A stretch of DNA of 64,000 nt from Pleurotus djamor (lineage: Eukaryota; Basidiomycota; Agaricomycetes; Agaricales; Pleurotaceae): NCBI GenBank assembly GCA_029747585.1, contig JAPEVF010000061.1:28565-92564 (forward strand), in the 5' to 3' direction. The translations under genes were made by a program, and so were the position numbers. The notes under the pieces are model-generated. The model searched no databases and was not told the DNA's origin. It saw only the letters and a program-made list of their open reading frames with translations. The first letter of the stretch is position 1; the number at the start of each line of letters is the position of its first letter. This document shows positions 31,437 through 44,961 of the stretch, piece by piece.

Positions 31437-32950
31437 TTAGAAGAGGGTCACCGACACAACTTGGGAGGATTCAGTGACTTCCAGTATTATGCCGTCGTAC
31501 CCATGAAGGCCTAGGATTGGGCATAAAGTGTNTATAAATCACATCGAAATGCTNCACTCACGGGTTGTGGGATTAGACAGAGTAACGCCTTCATCGTCAN
31601 CGGTGCGATCTAGGGACATCGANGGAGGCGGCTCNTTGGGACTCAGGAAGTGGCTGATCGTTTCGAACTTGGGGAGGATATAGGTGAAATATCGAGGTAA
31701 TGGAGGAANACGNACTCACTTTGTCNCTGAATTGCCGTCGAGGNGGTGAATCTAGTATCTTGGCGGTTACATCTGATATAAAGAGGAGTACAACCAAGCG
31801 GCCTACCATCTTCATCATCTTCAGGGAGGCCTTCTATCTGCCAGCGACATCGCTTGTATCTTTGGAATTGAGGTGTTCCAGGCTGGAGGTGTGTGTCAAA
31901 ACGCGGCAAACAGGGCTGACTATGCTACTGACGATGTTTGTATGAACGAGAATCTTTCGAACGGCGTGTGTTGTTCCAGATAACAAAAAATCTAGCCCAT
32001 GTTGAAAGTAATTATAGAAGTCTGCGGCNGGGGCTATCAGACTCGGATAATATGCAAGGTTAAGAATGGATTAGCTCACATCCAGGTTCTTCTTCTTCAT
32101 CGGTTGAGCTCGAATGTATAGTCATACGATTGTCGTCTTTGTAGTGTTTTCTAGAAGGGGATCCCAGGTCAACGGCAAGGTCCTGGGCAGTTGTCTCGCC
32201 CAATCGAATGTGAACGGGCTCAGATCCAGGTGGATGGAAATAAAGAAGCAGGCCATCATGAGGCTTATTGAAAGACAGCAATGTAAATGTGATTGTTTCA
32301 AGGCTGAAGTAATACGGGCAGTCACCTTGATAATTGCTCGAGCAACATCTCCAGCCATCACCGGACATTCCNTGACTTCATCCAAAGTATCGCGTTCCCC
32401 TCCATCGAGTGATTTCTGAGAGATGAAGACGCGTTTCACCTCTTGNTTACGATCTTCCGTCACACTCTTGATGCCTTCGCTCAGCCCATCNTCGTCAAAG
32501 CTGAANCGCACACCTGGGTAAGTCANATCATCGCCAGGNAAGGTCGGACCAAACGTCTTGCTGACGCCATTCCNACGCANCACTTCATCGACCGAAGACA
32601 GTATNGTATCCTTGTATCGNAAGACAATGGGCGGATGTAAATCGCGCAGCCTCCGCAAACATATCGTGTGTAGCCNCTGATTGTTGCCAGAGAAGAGGAG
32701 ATCAAGATGAGGGCGAAGATGNAGAATTATGGGTGTCAAGGCGGAGGCATCGGGGTCGTATTTAACATCAACTTGGGGNAATTCGTGGTGGTATTTAGGN
32801 AGGGTGTGTAGTATGTTCCACAAGGATGCCCCTGTGATGCGTTGCGGTGAGAAAGTGAGANCGTTGGCCTNAGAAACATTGCTACGAGCCTATTTCAAAT
32901 ATTCCGAGTCCTGAGCCAGGCCTAAGGTCGAGGTCNAGGGCGGGGAACAT
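31437..32950 (-). CDS. PHAF1/UPF0183 family protein (phagophore-associated factor)
   Basis: The animal homologue PHAF1 (C16orf70/MYTHO) binds the autophagic membrane lipid PI3P with BCAS3. Family blocks seen in order: ALDLDLRPGSGLGIFEIG near the start (ATG ending at 32950), SLWNILHTLPKYHHEFP, HLRPHLDLLFSGNNQ, RRLRDLHPPIV with RYKDXILSSVDEV, VSKTFGPTXPGDD and PGVXFSFDXDGLSEG, EDRXQEVKRVFISQ, then EPVHIRLGETTAQDLAVDLG, the most diagnostic segment, and QFQRYKRCRWQIEGLPEDDE. The last exon reads GIILEVTESSQVVSVTLF, TAA 31437-31439. The junction after the first exon has no ideal GT donor. It starts 142 bp from the divergent DPB2 gene. Confidence 0.8.
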
Positions 32951-33092
32951 AGAGNNNTNGTAAGCTCTGGTGCGCCGTCAAGGGTGGACATAAAAGGAAT
33001 ACACGTGGCCATACAGGGGTCGCGTTTCTCACNAGTCGCGTCCGATCTTTCAAGCACGCGTCGCAATCNTCGTTCCTCGTCCCCTCTGTACA

Positions 33093-35177
33093 ATGGCCGA
33101 CCCTCGTCAACGCGCAATAATCAAGGTATATATACCTCTCGATGATTCTATTATGCTCCAGACACTCAGGCCCTTCTCTCAGGTCTTTCTCAAATTCAGC
33201 AANTCCCTCGGTCCTGACGCCTTGGAATTGGTTGGAGATATCCTGGATCGTCATGANATAGCAAGCGAGGATGTAGAATCGTCTGTTGAAGCACTAGCGT
33301 CTGAATACAATAAGCAAGAGGGTAATGTNCTCATATCCGAGCAGCCTGTTGACTCGTCCTCAATACACCAACCAACAGATGCTACGATGAAAGTGGATGT
33401 CTCGGTTCTGCGTAGAGTGTACGATGGTCTCCAAGACCAAGGCGGGACGTCTGGCGATGCCGAAAAGGAGGTTGTCGACCCAGAATCCCACTTGTTTTTC
33501 ATTGACGCTTTTGAAATGCCCTCATGGCACTGGTCAATTGAGCGGGGCACATTCGAACGGTTCGTGCTTCGAGTCCCTGTTACGTATCATACTTTTTTAT
33601 GTTAATCTCAGTGTGTCCGCCCCTTTGACAATGTCTGGATCTGCAGATTCCAGAGTCCTTGCCATACGGGATCGACTTCACATCGTCAAGCAATGTGTGT
33701 TACGAAACGAGCATTTTGCTCCATCCACTCTCCCTTCTCGGGACCGCCAGAACTTGGTAACAGTGAGTATTCTTGTGTATATTATTCCATCNATTCGTTG
33801 AAACACACATNCCTACAGTTGAAGTCAACGAAGCAGTTACTTGGTCGTGCGGGGGAGCGGTTTCTCCTCCTTGGAATGCTGACCCACACGAAAGAGGGTA
33901 AGATATGCCTGGAAGATGCGGACGGAAGNGTCGAACTTGATTTTACCAAACTGGTAGGTATACTGTNCATCAGACGACTTGTTTTGTTGATACATTGAAG
34001 GACGAACCAGGTGAAGGTCTTTTCACTGAAGGATGCTTTGCTCTAGTAGAAGGAGAATANACTGAGGAAGGCACCCTTGAAATCATTGCCATCGGTCAAC
34101 CCCCCTGNGAGACACGAGACACTGCACGGTACGCTGCCTTCATACGTTGTTTTCGAGCCTTAATTACTAGGACTTAGGTCGATCTATGGTCACATTGACT
34201 TCCTCGGCAAAGGTGCCACTTCAATCCTCGAAGACGTTCGTTCCTTTCCCCTTTCAACCGCCTAACATTGTTGACCGTGATATAGACCAAGCTTNCATTG
34301 AGGGTTCAGGAAGACTTGTCCGACCTTCACTTCTTTTTCTTATCAGACGTGTGGCTTGACCAAGCGACTACATTTCGGGGNCTCAGGAAGATGTTNGAGA
34401 ACTGTATCGATAATAACTTCATCCCGAAACTCATTGTCTTTTGTGGGAATTTTACGAGCAAGTCTATATCGCACGGCAATAGCCAAGATATCCAACGATA
34501 CATCGGTGCGAACTGAACAACTTTTTTTGCGTTTTTGTGTCTAACTTCGCTTTCGTTGCTAGATAGCTTTGATGAACTTGAAGAGCTGCTTTCCTCGTAT
34601 GCAGACTCAATGGCGTCCACTCATTTCGTCTTTGTGCCTGGCCCGCTGGACATAGCAGTGAATTCAATCCTTCCCCGACGGCCATTATTATCCGCGATTA
34701 CCTCTCGCCTCAAGAATCGTATACCCAATGTCCACTTTGCCTCCAACCCTTGCCGGATCAAATTCTTTCACCAAGAAATTGTGATTTTCCGTGAGGACTT
34801 GATGTCTCGCATGCTACGGAATATCATAGGTGTCAAACCGGACATTGACAGCGACGACCTTAAAAAATATGTGAGTTGTTGGAGTGATCACAACCTATAC
34901 CAGAAGATGGTGTTTATTCTTAATTCAGCTCGTTCAAACGATACTTGATCAAGCGCATCTGAACCCTCTCATTATGAACATTAGCCCCACACTCGCTGAT
35001 TACGATCATTCCCTACGGTTATACCCCTTACCCACNGTTGTGGTCCTTGCCGATAAGTATGATAGNTACAAGGTTACTTACACAGGGTGCCATGTCTTCA
35101 ACCCAGGTACATTCGTNGGGAGTAATTACTCTTTCTGGGCATATAAGCCAGCNGAAACAAACTCCGAGGAATGGTGA
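33093..35177 (+). CDS. DPB2: DNA polymerase epsilon subunit B (Dpb2/POLE2)
   Basis: This essential non-catalytic subunit links leading-strand polymerase epsilon to the CMG helicase. The start [20 protein letters not shown] opens an N-terminal helical domain ([20 protein letters not shown]). An OB-like domain follows ([51 protein letters not shown]). The inactive phosphoesterase domain has [60 protein letters not shown] with [39 protein letters not shown], and ends [17 protein letters not shown] before a TGA at 35175-35177. Metal-binding His/Asp of true phosphoesterases are replaced, as expected for B subunits. There are many short introns. Confidence 0.9.
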
Positions 35178-35470
35178 GCTGTNAACTGGCAAGAGACTCC
35201 CCCTACTGACCAGCGTACCTTAGCGTTCTGGATATGGATGGTGCNAAGGTGTAGCTACCCCTAATATGTACCCCTAATATGTAATTTGAGCACGTGGCGA
35301 CGCTTCNTAGAGCATTCCATGCCGAGTCNGACGCGCATCCACACTTCACCTTGCGACACTTCCTCATAGATGCTCACAGAAAGTTCCAAGCAGCTACTTT
35401 GACTCCAACGCCACTTCCACTCCCTAATACTCTAATTCACTCCCATTAACTCACCCTACCTCAAGCTGTT

Positions 35471-38400
35471 ATGCTACGTCTCCTTAGCTTCCTCTTCGTG
35501 CTCTCTCCGACTACTTCGTGGTGGCAGACANTTCTGGTCTGGGTTNCGCGTATATCGACTATTTCACTCCTTCTGAGGACCTACATCTTACCATGGGTNT
35601 TTGCACGGGTTTCTACACGTATCCGCATACGTAGCGTCAGCCTTCGTTCCCTCAGAGGTCTTTACATCAAGACGGGTTCTCTCGTTTGGAGGGTAGAGCG
35701 TATCGCTTACAGGTGGTCTTACACGGAGGGATTGAACCGCTTCGCGATNACGGTGGACGGCCTGAAACTTGAGATAGGACGGAGTGAGCATAGTCAAGCC
35801 CCTCGGAGGCGGATGAAGCATAGACGGAGGTTAACGTTGGCAGACTTTGGGCCATCTCCTATGGCGCGTCGAGCATGGAAACTCGCTTCGAACCTCTACA
35901 CCATTGCCGATCCTTTCCTTCGCCCAGTTATACGCGCGCTCGTGGCCTATGGCCTCGCCCATTTCATCCGGTGGCTCCCAGTGATTACCCAACGTCTCAC
36001 CTTTGACTTGAATTCAGCAGTCATCACTTTCCGAGATATCCCTGGTACACGAATAAAGGCAGACTTGATCCACTTTCAAGTCGCGCTTGGTTTCTCTCAA
36101 ATTGGACATGCCGCCACTGAGGACCTTCAGCCGCCAACTNCAAGAAGACCAGGGGTTATGTACAGCATGTCTGCTTGGCAGACGTTTGTCGCAGACAGTT
36201 TGAAACGATCTTGGGATCGAGCTTGGGGAAGGGCCGAAGGCATGGCCACCCTAACTCTGCAAATCACTGAAGTTGCTGGCTTCACCTCCCCAACTCCAGG
36301 TTCGTCCTCAACTTATCGCGACGCTTGCTTGATTGATGTATTTTCCATTATAGACAAGGAAGATATTCGTTTNTTCGGACTTCCGGGCGTTGTTGATTTA
36401 CATGGGTCTCTGAGATTTAACCCTCGGTCTGCATCTATCCAAAAACATAGCCTAACCCTGGGGTTGACTGTCGGAGAGCTCTACCTGGCATTGAAAACTT
36501 GCAAGCAAGTGATCGATCTCTTTCGTCAAGCCTTCCCGAAGGTTCACGCTACTCAGGATCCCGCAGAGTCTGATCCAATGTCCCCAGTCTCTGATTCCAT
36601 CGNGTCTCCTCCGTTTTCCACAACATCTTCGTTGTTCTCCCCCATGTCCCCTAACTCTCCATTTTTCGAAGCTTTTTCGGTAATTATCTGCTTCTCGAAG
36701 TCTTTCATGATATTAATAATCCTTGAGTAGACCTCTGTTCGGATGAGAAAGTATTCCAGGCACAAACCTGAGAAGCTGAAAGACGCTTGCCAACCGGTTA
36801 GTGAAATCNTTGCACCACAACTTACTTTACTGATCTTTTGAAAAGGCACCGCTCTCTGTCCTTTTCAAGTCTACACTNAAGATCTCGACAGTCCGCATTG
36901 TCTCCCACCACACAAGCAGTCTCACTCCTCACACATATGAAGCCCTCTCACATGATGTAAGCCTCAGTGTCGAGATATGTGATACCGCGAAGCAGCCATT
37001 TTACACTCGATGGATGGGTACCTGCAATCCGTCCGATGAGCTTTCCTCNGATGCGTATACTTTCCAGGCCATAGCCAAGAAACTGACAATCGACCGGTAT
37101 GCTGACGGGAGCCATCTGCGCCTGGTGGATCTGTCTTCCCTCAAGTTATTAGCATTAGCATCTCAATGGCCCCACCCTCTTCTTCAACCTTCCAAATTTA
37201 TGCTAGGTGATCCTAATGCCCCGTTCTTGGGTATTCAGCTTGAGCTTGGTACCCTGCGCCTCGCTGAGCGCATGGAGTTCATCCGACAAGCAATGGAGGA
37301 CGCGTCAAATTCTGTTGCGCCTCCCCCTCCTCCCGCCTCTGGCATTGGCTCGCCGAAGATTAAGCTTCCCCGTGTTGTCATCGAGGCATGCGCAGGTCCA
37401 ATCTGTGGTCGCATCATTACAGGTCTTTCCCGTCTCAGCGATGCCCCGCGGGCACTAGAGCTTCGTTCTGAAGGCTTTTCAGCTTCAGCTTCATCGTCAT
37501 ACACGATGCAACGACCCTCTACTCGCACAACTCCCGACTCTATACCTGTCTACTGTCTTCCCGTCCATATGGATATGGTATATTTCCTCGCTCTGTCGCC
37601 CATGCTTGTTCGGCTTCGCTCATCGGAAAAGACCACCACACCATCCGCCGAGGATTTCAAGCTCTCTGACCCGACCTTCTTGGATGACCCAGCTTTACTA
37701 TCCCTGGACACGATTGAGATACGTGGGGACGTCAAAGCGAGGGGCGATGTCAANGATACTTGTGACAATGTCCCGTCGTTAGATCGATGTTCCGTCGCCA
37801 TTGATGCCCACGCTTTCTCAGATACCTTAGCTGTGGAGCTTTGGCATCCGACCGTCGTCGCTGTGGTTTCTCAGTTCGTGTCATCCTTGAGCCATCGGTC
37901 CCACTCTCCAGTCAAGCCTTCTCTTTCTCCACTCAACCGCTTGCCTTCGGGCGTGACCGCTTCGATNGGCATTTCGCGCATCGTTTTGTATGTTACCGCA
38001 CCCGATTTGAATCGTAGGGACGGTCTGGACCTTTCCCGCGGGTTCTCCTTGCGCACTGGTCTACGAATACAGTACTGTTCGTTAGAACCGCAACATACTG
38101 CATACTTCGAGGATGTACTTCAAGCCGCTCAAACCCGCCTCAAGCTCTACTTACCCGAGACACATCATCGGGAGGCCATTGCAAGCGCCCGAGCTGGCCA
38201 ATCGAACGCTGCATCCTCTGCGTTCTTCAACGTCTTCCTCGTCAATCTATCTCTCCGCAGCGCAGTCTCGACGCCGTATGCACCGGATGATCCTATGTTA
38301 ATAGAGCGAGATGACCCAAAGTTGCTTATACATGAGTTTTTACGGATCAGACATGCTTCTCTTGCGGTTAGGCTTTCCGGGCGNCGGCAACCCACAATCC

Positions 38401-41400
38401 CTTCTGTTATCCAACTATCCCTTCCTCGCGAATTGATCTCTTGCGAAGTGCGTCTTCGCATACCGGAGATTCAGGCTACTTTCCGGATGTCCCATGTTTA
38501 TAGCATCTTGCTTGCATCACGAACCATCGTGGCNTTGACTCAAGGTACTTCACGTCGTACTACTCTTCCAGGCGTCAACATCAATCACACCACTCTCCCT
38601 CCCAACTACAAGATTGTCCCTGTGGTCGCGGCCGAATTAAACACAGCTCAAATTCAATGGAAGTTTCATAAGCAAACCGCTTCAACCCGGCTCAACGCGT
38701 TGTCAGTCACCCATTCTGCTGAGGCACCTCTATCTGCCTCATTAGCCAATCTTGGTGTATATGTCCTCCTCCCACCAATTCAGGATCGGGACTCCCATTG
38801 GGCGAGCTTCATCACTCTGCAGAATCTGAGCATGTCCTCTTCCAACCTTAGGGCACGCCCATTGGTCTTGTCCCTAGAAGGGGATAGTCTCCATATTCAT
38901 ATCGCGTCTGGATTTGTTCTCGCCGACTTGATCCTCGATATCAATGTTGCATTGAAGGCTGCCAAACACTTAGCTCAGATAGTTCCATCAGGGAGGTTTA
39001 CGAAAATGACCGCACCAGAAGCCGAAGAAGCGAAATCCATGCCAAACTTGAGAATTCGACTGCGTTGCTTCTGCTTCGACGCTGCTGACGATGTCTTCGA
39101 AACCAAACTAGGGATTATTCAAAGGGCTGGGCTTGATGCTGCCAGATTTAGGCAAGAACGTGAAAGAGCTTTCGACCTCAAGGTGTCTGCCATTCATCAC
39201 GAGGTTCCTCCAGAGCCGACGAGTGCAACCTCCGAAGTAGCCAACGAGTACAGGTTCAATTCNGTTCACACAGTACCTATTGAAGATGCCCGAAATCGCC
39301 TCCATCAAGTCAATGCCTTNGATTGGACCATCAGGCACCGTACGCTGAAAGAGCTACGCGCAACGCTGGAAGANGCGTATCAACGCCATATACGAGGTTC
39401 ATCTCCTCAAACACCTATTTTCAATCACGTCGACGTTGATGCAATGTCCTTGGATCCCCCGTTAATTCGTATTCTTCTGAACGACGTATCAATTGCTCTT
39501 TCCCCTCCATCATTTCCCCCCACAATGCTCCCGGAATTCCTCTATGAAAATGGTGGTATACCCAAGGACACTCAATATTTCCTCCTTTTACCTCTCCATC
39601 TCACCCTACGTTCGAGGGCCCTACGCGTGTGCCTACGCGATTACCCATTACCATTAGTGGACGTGTCAAACCACCAAGCAGAAGCTGACCCGGCCTTTTC
39701 ATTTCACACCGATCTTGTAGTTGCCGAAGAGACAGGACTCGACGCATCCGTTGAATGGTTCGACTGTCCTGTCATTGAGCGNAATCAAGGTATCGAAGGT
39801 GCCGCTCCGTTATCGATATCTGTTCCAAAGACGATTATGCCTGTAAAGACATACGCCAATCCGGAAATACACATAACGACCNCTAATGCGACCACTTTCT
39901 CATTTGGTGTTAGCTACTCACCAGCCATGCAAGACGTGACCCGTATAATCGACACTTTGTCCAGTCCTCCTCGAGATTCGTCTCCATCGTTGGGTTTCTG
40001 GGATAAGGTCAATGTTCTTCCCCCGTATATCGCTCAACGACTGACCCACAATTTCAGTTGCGTCTCGTATTTCATTGGAAGCTCAAGGCCGTCTTCAAGG
40101 GTGACGTTAATCTATACTTAAAAGGTCTGATTTTCCCTTACTTGAGAAGACGATCTAACGAGGTATACAGGGTTACGAGATCCTTATGAACTCTCTGGCG
40201 AAGGCGCTGGCTTTGTCCTTTCTTTCACTGGGCACCCAAAGCTCCTCGCTGGCTACCCTAACGATAATAGGGAGATCCTCCAAGTGTTTAGCGACTCTAT
40301 GGTCATCGCGATTCCAAGGTAAAATCCCCCTTTTCGGTCATGTGAGTCGTGTTGACCGTTCGCTTCCAGCCAAGAAACATTGAGGACGTTGGCTGCTCTC
40401 GGACCTGGTCTGCAGGCAAGGCAAAACAAGTCCCAATTCCAAAAGATATGTGCCAAGTTAGCTTCGGGAGTTCGTTTTGGAGTCGGTTGCATGCTGGAAC
40501 GCGCCTGTGGGTCAGAATGTCTGGTCTGCTCCGGGCCTCCCTTTGAACGCCGATGTCGATTCTTCGACTTCCTTCCTCACTACGCCGTCAAACTGGTGCG
40601 AAAGAACAAAGTGCCCGAACTTCATGTGAGCTATCTGGTAGCATACCTTCTGCTTCACTTATGTTTACACTGCAATGATCTAGAGCGCGGAAGATTCATA
40701 CAATGGTTTCCGCTCAGATTTCATCCATTTGGCTATCTCCCTCACATCATCCGTCCGTCCTGTGACGCACGTTGGCCACCCTTCTCACCATACCGTAGAT
40801 CACATCCCAAGTAGCTTCCATCTCACGCCCAAAGCTTTCGCTCACTTCTGGTCTTGGCTGGCCCTATTTGACAGTGTCTTATCACTGCCGATCCGACAGG
40901 GAAGCATCTATCCAAAGCGACATATTTCACCCAAGTTCGGTCGACACCTTGCCACTTTGAAGTACCGAATATCTGTGTCTCGACTATTCGTACTCCACGC
41001 CTATGTTGATGAATCCCGAGAAACATGGGAAAAGGGCATCACTCCATTTGTCGGCATCAAAGCTTTAGTTGATGACCTTCAAATCGACATGCATCAACGC
41101 GACCAAGAGACAATCGTACAAAGTGGTTCTCAACACCAGACCTCCCGACATAAGGCTCTCTACGCCGCCGAAGTCATTCTGAAAGGTTTAGATCTTCGTG
41201 CCCTTTCAGCCACGTTCAGCGAACCCTTGAAGCAATCCGTCCCTCTGACTGGTCCGTCACATATGGGTACATTCAGAGACCGTCAGCTACCCCCCGTTGA
41301 TTTATCATCCCCTTGGATCGACCACGACGACTTCGTAGAGGTTGACTGGATGCCTGCCCCCCAATCGGACCCCATCGTCCACTTGCTACCTGTCCTTGCT

Positions 41401-44400
41401 TGTCCCCGATTCAGCTATTGTAAGCGGCAGTCTCCTCCACAGGCCGGTCAGGTGCTACGTAGCAAGTTCGGCGATGAAGATTCGCACACTTGCATCCTCG
41501 GACAGGAACCTAGTGCGCTCCCTTTCTTCTCTCTGACCGATCCCATCACTGAGCCTTCTCTCAGCCTCTGTCAAAATCCAGGTCTCCATTGCCTCTGCCC
41601 GCATTGCGGAACTGAAGCGACGCAAATGCATGCAAAACATCCCATCTCCGTCCCCGATTGTCCAGGTCTGTTCCAAATACCTTTGAGCCCTTCTGATAGT
41701 GACCATCCACTAGCGCGAGCGAGCGGCTACGGAGCGCATGATCAAACTTCTCGAAGACTATATGGAGCATCTGAGTGACCGTCGCTCCTCCTCAGAAGAT
41801 GAAGCTTACCTATTCCCTTCGGATGATGCCATGTCAGAAGAATGGGAAAAATTCGATAATGTTTACCAAATACACTGTCCTAAGATGTTCCTCAACAGTG
41901 CTGTCCGAGATGTCAGTTTACTATCCTTGTTGCACATAACCACCACCTATTGACAGACTCATATCGCAGATAATGCTCCAGTACTACTATTGCTCACGTG
42001 CGCGGCGAGGGTATGAATACCATTTGGCAACAAGGCACGTTTGTCCCTTCCTCTACCGCTAGTTCATCAACTCATTTTTCCGCAGAGCTGTCAGGTACAT
42101 CCTCGACCAAGCTCAAGCAACCTCTTCGAAGAATGTTGACGAACTCAAACCGAAGAGTCCGTTCCAGACAGGTCAAGCAGCTGCCAATGCATTGCGTAAA
42201 ATCATATCTGGAGATACACCGTCGCCAAAAGCTTCCGTGGAGATATCTGGTCTTCCGCCAACTGACACGGTCGATCCAATGTTTGGCTGGTCAGATGCGG
42301 TTTCCCTCCTCAAGAGCCACTTCTTCCTCTTGCTTAAACCGCAGGTCGTGCTGAGAGGCGACAAGGGCCCAGATTCAACACTAATATTGGCCGCCGTTCA
42401 AGCAAAACTACAGCTTTTTAATATTATGGATAAGTCCAATGTAAATGACCCCGTAAGCGGGAAGGTGATGAGTCGGTGGGTACAATGACTGCTTGGTGGC
42501 CCCTGCTAGATTCTAAACCCATATTTAGGAGCTACGGTTCACTTATGGGCCTACAAGCCTTTGCACCTACACAAACGACGCTCTCCGAGGGAGCATCTCT
42601 ACCGCTTGAAGTTCTTGTTGATTTTCGTTGCGAAAGTGATGCATTCGATCGCCTCGTCCCTCAAACTGACGCCACCTTTCATTATGACAAGTTCAATCGT
42701 TTACGTCTTCGTAATAATGTAACGTCTATCGCAAGGATTGGTCGCGACCTGGCCTTCGCAGGAGAGGACCATCTGCATAATCAAACGGTCGGTCGTTGTT
42801 TGTCTGTCAGCTTACTTGAAGCTAACATCTCATTCAGGATCTCATCCAATTCAACGTTCCTCGCTTCACTGTCACCGCAAACGAGGAGCATTTCCAAACG
42901 ATTTCTGATATCATCACCAATGTGATCTTATTCTCAGATGCCGCTCAGAAAACGCGTCTGGATAGGCTCGAAACCCTCCTCTTCACTTACGACTTCACCG
43001 ATCTCATGTCCGCGGCGGGAGTCGTTTCGGATGTTCAAAGTCGCTTGCGTAATGCCGCGGAGGTTGAACGATTGGCGCTGGCACAGACCAAGCATCGGGA
43101 TACAGGTGTGGAATTGTTGAAGTTGAAAGCGCATATCTATGTCCTGGCTGAAGAGCTCACCCTGCTCTTCGACGCTATTAAAATGGCTCAAGATCGCGTT
43201 GAGGACCTGGACGACCAGAAATCTGCACTGCTACTCCGAGCGTGCTCTACGGAAATCTCCTGGCGTATGCTTGACGAACACAAGGGTCTTTTGGCGAAGT
43301 TGGCCCTCCGGAATATCAACTTCAAGTGGTTGAGTCGACGCGACAGCTCTACTGTGAACAGCTTGGATCTTGCAGACCTCCAGGCATTCGATGGAGCACG
43401 AAATGCATTGTGGACGGAAATTCTTTGCAAATACGACGAACCGGCGAATCATCCCTTACTCAAGAGAGGCCTTTTCCTCCTGGCTCACTGGACGGTCTTG
43501 GCTCCGGTTGGCGGTATCACCATTTATGAAGATTTCGAGTTGATCTTGCACCCGATCCGTCTTCAAATCGACTCTAACCTTGGTCGTCGCATCATGGAGT
43601 ATCTCTGGCCAGCACGGAAGGACAGACGCAAAAACAGTACATCCTCAAATTCGGACGACGAGGAGGCACGTCCTCGTGTGGTGGCTGCGCGTGCATCGCT
43701 AGACTCTCCGCGAGCCCTGCAGAATTTCCCTTCTGAAATAAGTGGTGGTCCTCGTTTGCGCCCTCCCCAACAGCACCAACCGCTCCGCCGACTTGGGACT
43801 TCGCGCTCGTTTACTGATCTACGACTTTCTATCACGGCTAGCTCTGATCTGCCACCCCCGCCGACGCCGACACTGTCGAGGACGAGATCATCAGATGCTC
43901 TTCGACAAGCTCCGAAGCGCCGAGAGACGGCCAGGATCATGGATGCGACTGAGATGAAAACACGTTCTTCGCAAAAGAGTTTTGTGCTTGTCCGGATTTC
44001 AAGGTATTTGTATCACTTTTGTATACAACATCGTTTTAACCATTTTTTGTTCTAGTCTTCATATCTTGCTCAGTATCAAGAAGGATGACGCCTTTGAATG
44101 CAGGGATGCCCGCATCCGTACTCGTGACTTGGAGTACCGCAATCAAACATGGAGTGTACGTGCTTTTTGTGACGGTTTCTGCATGCCTTCCTTAACTCTG
44201 TTTATTAGTTTGAGGAATTGGTGGACCAATTCATCCCTTCGGACATGAGTTGGCGTGGTTGGGTCAAGATGGCGTTGCATCAGCCTTTGGTCCCCGTGTT
44301 CCCCGTCGCTCGAGAACTGATTTCCAAGACCAAGTGGATGGGCTCAAAGAGTAACCACTCCTCCAAAGACCCGTCTCCTTCGTCGTCTCGACCTGAACTG

Positions 44401-44802
44401 CGGAGCCGCAAGGTTTCCCAGGATTCGCCTCACCGACGGTGGAATAAGATTACTAGGAAGCGAGTGGAGGCACCGCCTGCGAACTTCAATCTCACCCCTT
44501 ACACCGCTGAGCCGGAAGGCATGGACGACCCGATGGCCTTGGCCGCAGTCGCAGTCTCGGGAGAACGTGTTAGCCGACCAGAAAGTCGACCGAAGATACT
44601 CAACCTCTTCCGAAAGTCGTCCAGATCGAGGAAGAGCACTGAGGGACCAGAGATTCATGGGAATGGGAATGTGGGTGACTGCACGCTTTCTGAACGACAC
44701 TTGGCTGATACGTTCTTGCAGCCTCTACCTTTCACTCGGCCACCATCGAGCGATACAGCGGAACGACCTACAACGGAACATCCACCGGAAAGTGTATCAT
44801 AA
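35471..44802 (+). CDS. FMP27: FMP27/Hobbit/SABRE-type bridge-like lipid transfer protein (BLTP2)
   Basis: This is a giant protein (about 2,900-3,000 aa) of the repeating-beta-groove family that moves lipids at ER-plasma membrane and other contacts. The N-terminus (MLRLLSFLFVLSPTTSWWQT onward) is a membrane anchor, followed by RVSTRIRIRSVSLRSLRGLY and the N-terminal groove. The Fmp27 signature SLGFWDKVNVLPPYIAQRLT is at about 39990-40060 and the WPPW-region block includes FHLTPKAFAHFWSWL with LPIRQGSIYPKRHISPKFG. A long open exon runs 37014-40121. Later exons carry a helical region (AALxxD..RVEDLDDQKSALLLRAC) near 43200, FLLAHWTVLAPVGGITIYED with DFELILHPIRLQID near 43540, and a Ser/Arg-rich tail to TAA 44800-44802. 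Introns are clear at about 44003-44056 and 44155-44210. Sequence here has few Ns. Confidence 0.88.
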
Positions 44803-44961
44803 ACGGATTATCTACCCTCGTTTTTTGCTTTGATTTCGGCTATCTATTGTGTTATGTATTTTTTAGATCTAGAAATGACCATTGACAGCATGTGGAACTT
44901 GTGTTAGGGGCTGACAATAAATGAGCGTTGAGCATTCCTCCTTGGACCTGGCTTCATTGCC

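Noticed and set aside
37235..38461. Minus-strand open frames inside the FMP27 gene
   Set aside because: They are shadows of the long, conserved plus-strand coding frame.
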